From Prevotellaceae bacterium UBA1786 (GTDB lineage Bacteria; Bacteroidota; Bacteroidia; Bacteroidales; Bacteroidaceae): a stretch of DNA of 5,832 bases. Below are positions 1-5,222 of this stretch, one piece after another; within the stretch, counting starts at the first letter, position 1, and every line of letters begins with the position of its first letter. The stretch lies in the NCBI GenBank assembly GCA_002314525.1, contig DCGE01000091.1, forward strand, positions 7,744 to 13,575, in the 5' to 3' direction. Under the pieces are notes generated by a model. It saw only the letters and a list, made by a program, of their open reading frames with translations, was not told the origin of the DNA and ran no database searches. The translations under genes and the position numbers were made by a program.

Positions 1-178
1 GGTCAGGCATATTGATGTCGGCAAAAATGGCATCGACATCATTCTCCTCCATGACTCGCATTGCCTCAAAAGCACTTGAGCACGAAGCAACGAGAGAGAA
101 ATACGGCGTCATCTCAATCATCTTGCTCAGTTGCATGAGAGCAAGAGGTTCGTCATCTATTGCAATTACTTTTATCAT
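1..178 (-). CDS. LytTR-type response regulator, receiver domain, N-terminal part only
   Basis: Reading leftward from ATG at 178, 59 codons are visible before the window ends. They begin MIKVIAIDDEPLAL, the typical first strand and acidic pocket (D8, D9) of a receiver domain. D54 in the context IFADINMPD is the expected phosphoacceptor aspartate. The output domain is outside the window. A LytTR DNA-binding domain is inferred only from the partner, because PF06580-type kinases usually pair with LytTR regulators in Bacteroidota. The start lies 5 bases after the stop codon of the kinase gene, so the two are almost certainly co-transcribed and perhaps translationally coupled. No Shine-Dalgarno sequence is obvious. 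The receiver identity is very secure; the DNA-binding type and target genes are not visible. Confidence 0.93.
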   Translation of the reverse strand, partial: MIKVIAIDDEPLALMQLSKMIEMTPYFSLVASCSSAFEAMRVMEENDVDAIFADINMPD

Positions 179-183
179 AATCG

Positions 184-1290
184 TCAGTTGTTGAAAAGTG
201 ATAAATCCACACCAAAAATATCGTTGCTTGAATCGGTAATAGTCAGTATGTAGTTGTCCTTGTATTGCAGGTCAAGTCGTTTGCGTACATTCTCAAGTCC
301 GATGCCATGAGAACCGTCATGAGTGTTCGAATCGAGTGTGTGACGACTGTTATTACACTGAAACCTGATTACCTTACCATCATTTTCCAGCCATAGGTGG
401 ATATTGATGAATGAGTACGAGAGATAGCTGATGCCGTGTTTGAAGGCATTCTCAACAAACGTAGCCAACAACAGCGGAGGCATCTTCACGTCTTTTGATA
501 CGTTTTCAGGCAAATCGCACTGTATCTCAATTTTGTCGTCACTGTACCTGAGTCTCATCAGTGAGATATACTGCTTCAGAAATTCCACTTCGCGGTTCAG
601 TTCAACCATATAGGCGTTGTTTTCATAAAGAGCATAACGCATCAGTTTCGACATCTCCACTATCGACCTCTTGGCTTTCTCCTGATCAATATCGATAAGA
701 GCATGGATATTGTTCAGTGTGTTCATGAAGAAATGAGGATTGATCTGATAGCGAAGGTGTTCAAGTTCCTGAGCAAGATTCTGCCGTTCAAGGATCAGCA
801 TATCCCTGCGCAGCTTTTGTTCATTGAACCATGCCACAGCACCCAAATCCACTCCGAACATCAACAGGAGAGTGATTATTCTGGCCATATCAGGCGGTGC
901 AAGAGGATGTCCGTGAGGTTCAGGAAGTTCATGTCGCATCATTTCCTCAATCATCGGTCTATCTGCCATCATTTCTCTTGGAGCAGGCCGATACTTGGGA
1001 TTATACAACAAAAGATAGCCTATGAAAATCAGAACACTGAGCAATACACCTACCGAATACTGAATATGTTTCTTCTTTCTCAGGAATCGGGGAACAAGAA
1101 TGAAATGGTGAGCGAGGAACAGCAATAAAAACATCACTGTATATACCCATGAATAAAGAATCCTCGTCCAATCGTATCCAAGGCCATATGCAACATGCAT
1201 GTAACACATATACAGAGGTCCCGCTGCAAATATTATCAGCCATACCACCGTGATGACGAGCCATTCTTTCATGAAATTAAACGATGTCAT
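184..1290 (-). CDS. LytS-like membrane sensor histidine kinase (His_kinase / HATPase_c)
   Basis: This 368-residue sensor kinase should autophosphorylate on histidine and pass the phosphate to the regulator encoded 5 bases downstream. Four hydrophobic helices are seen at about residues 9-34, 44-67, 78-96 and 136-155. The basic stretch RFLRKKK (68-74) marks the cytoplasmic side between helices 2 and 3, so residues 97-135 should be periplasmic. That loop is rich in Met, His and Pro. A linker helix (156-180) leads to the phosphoacceptor H186 in QINPHFFMNTLNN, the hallmark of the PF06580 family. The ATPase domain follows, with the N-box FVENAFKHG (278-286) and the glycine box GSHGIGLENVRKRL (326-339). 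All key residues are present, so it looks active. Met1 fits the upstream promoter; Met7 (1272) is a possible alternative start. The signal sensed is unknown. Confidence 0.95.
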   Translation of the reverse strand: MTSFNFMKEWLVITVVWLIIFAAGPLYMCYMHVAYGLGYDWTRILYSWVYTVMFLLLFLAHHFILVPRFLRKKKHIQYSVGVLLSVLIFIGYLLLYNPKYRPAPREMMADRPMIEEMMRHELPEPHGHPLAPPDMARIITLLLMFGVDLGAVAWFNEQKLRRDMLILERQNLAQELEHLRYQINPHFFMNTLNNIHALIDIDQEKAKRSIVEMSKLMRYALYENNAYMVELNREVEFLKQYISLMRLRYSDDKIEIQCDLPENVSKDVKMPPLLLATFVENAFKHGISYLSYSFINIHLWLENDGKVIRFQCNNSRHTLDSNTHDGSHGIGLENVRKRLDLQYKDNYILTITDSSNDIFGVDLSLFNN

Positions 1291-1317
1291 AATCAGCAGT
1301 TATTGAATTATGTATTG

Positions 1318-1350
1318 CAAAGTTAGCAAAAAACTTCAATCCGATGCAAT
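1318..1350 (-). promoter_or_regulatory. Bacteroidota-type promoter for the kinase-regulator operon
   Basis: On the minus strand, TAACTTTG (1325 to 1318) matches the Bacteroidota -7 consensus TAnnTTTG exactly. An ATTG (1350 to 1347) lies 21 bases upstream as a near match to the TTTG -33 element. Transcription would start near 1311, giving a leader of about 20 bases before the ATG at 1290. The 10-mer TAACTTTGCA here is identical to the one in front of the GH97 gene. Confidence 0.7.
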
Positions 1351-1397
1351 AATATTCAATGAACCGCTAAAAAAATGGCACAAACCGGCTCTATTTC

Positions 1398-2276
1398 CTA
1401 CTTGTATTGCAGTACGGCATAGATTGGGTTGTGATCGCTCATGAAGAACGGCGGGTTACCTTTGGTGTTTTCACGGACGACACAGGTAGATAGTGTAGTA
1501 ATTGATGGGGAGGTGAATATGTAGTCAATCTTCTCGTGGGATCTGCGTCGGCCCCAGCCGTGGGAGGTGTAGCGCGGACCGCTGTGAGGCACATCCTGAG
1601 TGAAGGTGTCGATGATGGGACAGTCGGGATCTGTGGTTATGGTCTTATAGGCAGGGTCGGAAGGTTGGGCATTGAGGTCGCCGGTGAGGACGAATGGCGT
1701 ATCGCCTACTATCTCACGTATCTTGCGGAGAATGAGTCGGGCACTCTCACGGCGTGCCACCGTGCCGACATGGTCGAAATGGGTATTGACAGCCATCAAC
1801 TGACGGTTTGCAAGACTATCATACAGCAAGGCCCATGTACAGATGCGCGTCAAGGCAGCGTCCCACCCTACTGACGCAACAATATCGGGAGTCTCCGAGA
1901 GCCAGATCTGACCGCTTCGGACTACACTCCAACGCGACTTGAGATAGAAGATAGCAGCAGCCTCCCCCTTGGTCTTGCCGTCCTCACGGCCAACACCGAC
2001 ACAGCCATATTCAGGCAGACGGGCGAGCATGTCACGTTTCTGGCGGTTGAGGACTTCCTGTGCACCGATGACATCGAATCGCTGAGTCCTGATGAAGTTG
2101 CAGAGTGAGTCACGACGGTTTTTCCAGTCATTGGCAGTACCCTTATCACCATCGGCATAGCGAATATTGAAAGATGCATACTTGATGACAGGCGATGCTG
2201 ATTCATGAGCAATTAATGCGGTAGATTCATGACAAAACATCACAAACAGAAACATAAGAAGTGAAAAACGTTTCAT
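1398..2276 (-). CDS. Secreted endonuclease/exonuclease/phosphatase-family hydrolase
   Basis: A 292-residue protein of the metal-dependent EEP fold (PF03372 type), which includes nucleases, lipid and inositol phosphatases and sphingomyelinases. Motifs occur in family order: SFNIRY with N37, GAQEV with metal-ligand E74, NTHFDH with H166, the TGDLNAQP block with D200 and N202, KIDYIF with D251, and SDHNP with the terminal D281-H282 pair. All expected catalytic residues are present. The N-terminus (MKRFSLLMFLFVMFCHESTA) is a signal peptide, probably cut after about residue 20. C15 lacks a good lipobox, so periplasmic or secreted is more likely than lipidated. The ATG at 2276 lies about 20 bases after the predicted transcription start. 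The gene is divergent from GH97. Substrate cannot be told from sequence; phosphodiester or phosphomonoester hydrolysis is inferred from the fold. Parts of the gene are GC-rich (36 of 60 in 1561-1620). Confidence 0.9.
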   Translation of the reverse strand: MKRFSLLMFLFVMFCHESTALIAHESASPVIKYASFNIRYADGDKGTANDWKNRRDSLCNFIRTQRFDVIGAQEVLNRQKRDMLARLPEYGCVGVGREDGKTKGEAAAIFYLKSRWSVVRSGQIWLSETPDIVASVGWDAALTRICTWALLYDSLANRQLMAVNTHFDHVGTVARRESARLILRKIREIVGDTPFVLTGDLNAQPSDPAYKTITTDPDCPIIDTFTQDVPHSGPRYTSHGWGRRRSHEKIDYIFTSPSITTLSTCVVRENTKGNPPFFMSDHNPIYAVLQYK

Positions 2277-2301
2277 ACAAACAGTACATTATTTTACGAT
2301 A

Positions 2302-2333
2302 CAAATGTAATGATTTTTTGCTTTCATGACAAA
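2302..2333 (-). promoter_or_regulatory. Bacteroidota-type promoter for the EEP hydrolase gene
   Basis: On the minus strand TTTG (2333 to 2330), a 20-base spacer and TACATTTG (2309 to 2302) match both parts of the Bacteroidota primary sigma-factor consensus exactly. Transcription would begin near 2295, leaving a leader of about 20 bases before the ATG at 2276. This is the best promoter match in the window. Confidence 0.8.
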
Positions 2334-2338
2334 TGATT

Positions 2339-2348
2339 AAAACGTTTT
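2339..2348. promoter_or_regulatory. Perfect 10-base palindrome between divergent promoters (possible operator)
   Basis: AAAACGTTTT is perfectly symmetric around a central CG and lies between the -33 regions of the two divergent promoters. That is where a repressor or activator controlling both directions could bind. LacI-family operators often have a central CG. The region is AT-rich, so chance is a serious alternative; no regulator gene is adjacent. Confidence 0.2.
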
Positions 2349-2361
2349 TTTGCTCAAAAGA

Positions 2362-2393
2362 TTAGAATACCTTATTTATTTTGTTTAACTTTG
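2362..2393 (+). promoter_or_regulatory. Bacteroidota-type promoter for GH97
   Basis: TAACTTTG at 2386-2393 matches the -7 consensus exactly, and the following CA extends it to the same 10-mer found before the kinase. The -33 position 20 bases upstream (TTAG, 2362-2365) is a weak match to TTTG, which may mean that an activator is needed. Transcription would begin near 2400, giving a leader of about 32 bases to the ATG at 2432. This promoter also shows that an in-frame TTG at 2381 cannot be the start codon. Confidence 0.65.
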
Positions 2394-2431
2394 CAGATAA
2401 ATTATTATTCAATTCTAATTATTCAGACAAA

Positions 2432-4369
2432 ATGAAACGAATTTCTTTTCTTATGCTGGCAGTTCTGATGAGCATCACGATGCTGGCACAAAAGACAGTT
2501 AATGTTGCATCACCCGACGGGCAGATCAAGGTGAACGTAACAGTGAGTGACAAAATCTACTACGACGTAGTAAGCCACGGGGAACCACTCCTCAAGCGTA
2601 GCACCCTCTCCATGACCCTCAAGGACCGCACCCTTGGCGAGAAGCCGAAACTGAAGTCGAGCAAGGTGACAAGCGTGAAGAACACGGTCAAGCCTATCTT
2701 CGCATTCAAGTTCAGCACAGTTGAAGACAACTACAACCAACTCATGATGACATTCGCCGGCAACTACCAGGTAGAATGGCGTGTGTATGACGACGGTGTT
2801 GCATACCGTTTCATCACTAAGCTGAAAGGCGATATCGAGGTAATGAACGAAGACGTGACTCTTGCTCTCACATCAGACTCAAAGCTGGTTCTCCAGCAGC
2901 CGGGCGGTTTCAAGACAAGCCACGAAGAAAAATACACCTTTGCCCAGAGTGCCACATGGAAGGCTGACGAGAAGATGAGCGAAGTGCCTGTAGTCATCAC
3001 GAGCGGCAGCCACAAGATACTCTTCAGCGAATACGACCTCTTCGACTATCCGGGCATCTTCCTCCACGGAAATGCAGACAACACGCTCTCATCTATCTTC
3101 CCTAAGAACCCAATCGAATATGAGGATCGTGGCGACAGAAGCCAGAACATACTCAAAGAAGCTGATTACATTGCAAAGACAAAAGGTCAGAGATCATTCC
3201 CTTGGAGATATATGCTCATCACTCAGGATGACCGCCACCTGGCAGAAAACGTGATGCCTATGCGCCTGGCTCCAAAGAACGCAATCGGTGACACAAGTTG
3301 GGTAAAGCCTGGTCTTACCTGCTGGGACTGGCTCAACGGTATTCCTTACGGTCAGGATGTTGACTTCAGAGCAGGTATCAACTACGAAACCTATGCATAT
3401 TTCGTTGACTTCGCTTCTGAAAACGGTATCAAGTACATGCTCATGGACGAAGGTTGGGCTCTCAGCACAAAGGACCCTTTCAAGACAAATCCTAAGGTTG
3501 ACCTCCAGAAACTAATCAAGTATGGCGAGAGCAAGGGTGTTGGCTTGATCCTCTGGTTGCCCTGGCTGACAGTTGAACACAACATGAACCTCTTTGAGGT
3601 ATTCGAGCAGTGGGGTATCAAGGGCGTGAAGATTGACTTCATGGACCGTCAGGATCAGTGGATGGTGAACTTCTACGAGAGAGTGGCAAAGGAAGCTGCA
3701 AAGCATCATATCATGGTTGACTTCCACGGAGCATACCACCCAAGCGGAATGGAATACAAATATCCTAACGTGCTGACATTCGAGGGCGTTCGCGGATTAG
3801 AGCAGAACGGCAGTTGTACTCCTGAAAACACTGTATATCTGCCATTCATCCGAAACTCTGTAGGTCCTATGGACTTCACCCCAGGTGCTATGATAGCATA
3901 TCAGCCAAAGGCACACAAGGGCGGCAGACCAATCTGTACAGTAGTAGGTACAAAGTGCTACTCACTCGCTCATTTCGTACTCTTTGAGACCAATCTCCAG
4001 ATGCTTGCCGACAACCCAGTACGCTACCGCCAGTGGCCTGACTGCACGAAGTTCCTCACAGGCGTTCCTGTGAACTGGGACGAGACGAAGGTTCTCTTCG
4101 GTGAACTCGGCGAGTACATCATTGTTGCAAAGAGAAATGGTGACAAGTGGTGGATTGGTGGCATCACGAACGGTACCCCGAGAGAATGCGAAGTAAGTCT
4201 CGACTTCCTCAAGGACGGCAAGACCTACAAGATGACAGCCTTCCAGGATGGTATCAATGCCGACCTCATCGCAATGGACTACAAGCGTGTAGAGAAGAAC
4301 GTGACATCAAAAGACAAATATACAGTCAAGATGGTTATGAACGGTGGATTCGCCGCTGTATTGGAGTAA
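2432..4369 (+). CDS. Glycoside hydrolase family 97 (SusB-like; probable retaining alpha-galactosidase-type branch)
   Basis: A 645-residue exported GH97 enzyme, normal length for the family. Residues 1-19 form a signal peptide ending ITMLA before Gln20. The N-terminal beta-sandwich domain (about 22-285) opens with VASPDGQIKVNV. The (beta/alpha)8 domain (about 295-545) contains CWDWLNG (297-303), MLMDEGW (336-342), GVKIDFMDR (398-406), VDFHGAYHPSG (429-439) and LTFEGVRGLE (448-457). A C-terminal beta domain follows, with a usual ending MNGGFAAVLE. D402 in KIDF and E457 in GLE are 55 residues apart, the spacing I recall for the nucleophile and acid/base of the characterised retaining Bacteroides GH97 alpha-galactosidase. 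SusB-type inverting alpha-glucosidases lack the Asp nucleophile. An alpha-galactosidase-like retaining enzyme is therefore favoured but not proven. ATG 2432 is chosen over TTG 2381 because the -7 element overlaps the latter. No SusC/SusD is adjacent, so this may be an isolated enzyme rather than part of a full utilisation locus. Confidence 0.94.
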   Translation: MKRISFLMLAVLMSITMLAQKTVNVASPDGQIKVNVTVSDKIYYDVVSHGEPLLKRSTLSMTLKDRTLGEKPKLKSSKVTSVKNTVKPIFAFKFSTVEDNYNQLMMTFAGNYQVEWRVYDDGVAYRFITKLKGDIEVMNEDVTLALTSDSKLVLQQPGGFKTSHEEKYTFAQSATWKADEKMSEVPVVITSGSHKILFSEYDLFDYPGIFLHGNADNTLSSIFPKNPIEYEDRGDRSQNILKEADYIAKTKGQRSFPWRYMLITQDDRHLAENVMPMRLAPKNAIGDTSWVKPGLTCWDWLNGIPYGQDVDFRAGINYETYAYFVDFASENGIKYMLMDEGWALSTKDPFKTNPKVDLQKLIKYGESKGVGLILWLPWLTVEHNMNLFEVFEQWGIKGVKIDFMDRQDQWMVNFYERVAKEAAKHHIMVDFHGAYHPSGMEYKYPNVLTFEGVRGLEQNGSCTPENTVYLPFIRNSVGPMDFTPGAMIAYQPKAHKGGRPICTVVGTKCYSLAHFVLFETNLQMLADNPVRYRQWPDCTKFLTGVPVNWDETKVLFGELGEYIIVAKRNGDKWWIGGITNGTPRECEVSLDFLKDGKTYKMTAFQDGINADLIAMDYKRVEKNVTSKDKYTVKMVMNGGFAAVLE

Positions 4370-4374
4370 CTTTG
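4367..4374 (+). promoter_or_regulatory. -7-like TAACTTTG overlapping the GH97 stop codon
   Basis: The TAA stop codon plus the next five bases spell TAACTTTG, the same 8-mer as in the kinase and GH97 promoters. No TTTG lies 19-21 bases upstream; the bases there read about GGTG. If active it would start transcription near 4381 and give the SGNH gene its own leader of about 88 bases containing the palindrome. Chance is possible, because three of the eight bases are the stop codon. Confidence 0.22.
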
Positions 4375-4398
4375 GCTGTTGGCAGTTTGCTATAGTGA

Positions 4399-4433
4399 TT
4401 CTGGATAGTCCGGAAATTCCGGACTATCCAGAA
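4399..4433. repeat. Perfect 35-base inverted repeat in the GH97-SGNH spacer
   Basis: The two 17-base arms (4399-4415 and 4417-4433) are exact reverse complements around the single base 4416. The core is GGATAGTCCGGA and its complement. As RNA it would fold to a stem of about 15 base pairs with the five-base loop AAATT. Neither side has a T-run, so it is not an ordinary intrinsic terminator. Possible roles are a processing or stability hairpin that uncouples the two genes' expression, a leader hairpin for the SGNH gene, or a dispersed palindromic repeat. The window holds only one copy. Confidence 0.9.
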
Positions 4434-4467
4434 AACCAAGAACATTAACCGCAAAAAACATAAAACA

Positions 4468-5172
4468 ATGAAAATATCAAAGCTATTCATCTGTCTTGCC
4501 ATTGCATCGGCAAGTACAATTGGGGCATCTGCCCAGAACACGAAGTATGCAAATCTCGCACGCTATGCACAGGCCAACAAGGAACTCGGCCTGCCGCAGA
4601 AGGGCGAGAAGAGAGTAGTCCTCATGGGCAACAGCATCACTCAAAACTGGGCCAAGCTACGTCAGGACTTCTTCAAGAACAACGACCTTATCGGCCGTGG
4701 CATTTCGGGTCAGACAAGTGACCAGTTCCTGCTCCGTTTCCGTCAGGATGTCATCAACCTGAAGCCATATATCGTAGTCATCAACAGTGGCACAAACGAC
4801 ATTGCAGAGAATGCCAACACAGTTCCATACGATGAGGACTTGCTGTTCGGAAATGTCATGAGTCTTGTAGAACTCGCTCGCTACAATAAAATAAAGGTCA
4901 TACTCACTACCTGCCTGCCATGTGAAGGATTCAACTGGAACAAGAAGATAACAGACGCAATGGACAAAATCCGCCACTACAATGCACGTCTTGAAACCTA
5001 CGCAAAGGAGAATAAGATTCCGTTCGTTGACTACTTCAGTGCACTCGTAACAGATGACGGAAAAGCCATGAAGTCAGAGTTCGGTCAGGACACTCCTGCC
5101 GTACATCCAAACGAAGCTGGCTATGAAATCATGGAAAACCTGCTGCTTCCAGTCATCGAGAAAATGAGATAA
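4468..5172 (+). CDS. Secreted SGNH/GDSL-family esterase
   Basis: A 234-residue exported hydrolase of the SGNH (GDSL) superfamily, which removes acyl groups such as acetate from sugars or lipids. A signal peptide (about 1-22, IGASAQ) precedes the mature enzyme. Block I is VVLMGNSIT with nucleophile S56 and Asn in place of the Asp of GDS. Block II is GRGISGQTS with oxyanion G81. Block III is SGTND with N110. Block V is VHPNEAGYEIM with catalytic H213. Most relatives have the Asp three residues before this His (D-x-x-H). Here that position is P210, and the nearest Asp is D208, five before, suggesting a two-residue insertion. The gene lies 98 bases after GH97 on the same strand and may be co-transcribed, but the palindrome in the spacer could alter its level. 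The start is secure, preceded by an A-rich leader with no Shine-Dalgarno. A carbohydrate esterase role is inferred from context. Confidence 0.92.
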   Translation: MKISKLFICLAIASASTIGASAQNTKYANLARYAQANKELGLPQKGEKRVVLMGNSITQNWAKLRQDFFKNNDLIGRGISGQTSDQFLLRFRQDVINLKPYIVVINSGTNDIAENANTVPYDEDLLFGNVMSLVELARYNKIKVILTTCLPCEGFNWNKKITDAMDKIRHYNARLETYAKENKIPFVDYFSALVTDDGKAMKSEFGQDTPAVHPNEAGYEIMENLLLPVIEKMR

Positions 5173-5183
5173 CAGCAACAAGC

Positions 5184-5222
5184 AAATAAAAAACGGAGGT
5201 TTGAAACCTCCGTTTTTTATTT
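5184..5222. terminator. Bidirectional intrinsic terminator between convergent genes
   Basis: Positions 5184-5200 and 5206-5222 are exact reverse complements (17 base pairs) around the loop TTGAA. The GC core CGGAGG/CCTCCG (5194-5199, 5207-5212) is flanked by six As and six Ts, so transcripts from either strand end in a hairpin followed by a U-run. It begins 12 bases after the SGNH stop codon, and the TAA of the convergent lipoprotein gene (5219 to 5217) lies inside the right arm. Confidence 0.93.

Noticed and set aside
703..1128. A 141-residue plus-strand reading frame opposite the kinase.
   Set aside because: It is antisense to the kinase core and has no recognisable domain; its length is explained by the codon use of the opposite strand.
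1001..1264. An 87-residue minus-strand reading frame within the kinase gene.
   Set aside because: It is out of frame with the well-supported kinase and shows no family motif; a shadow frame.
1351..1397. Possible terminator of the EEP gene on the minus strand (T-run from 1375 to 1369).
   Set aside because: A T-run is present, but I could find no convincing GC stem directly before it, so it is not listed as a terminator.
4399..4433. Calling the palindrome an intrinsic terminator of GH97.
   Set aside because: No T-run follows it on either strand, in contrast to the clear terminator at 5184-5222.
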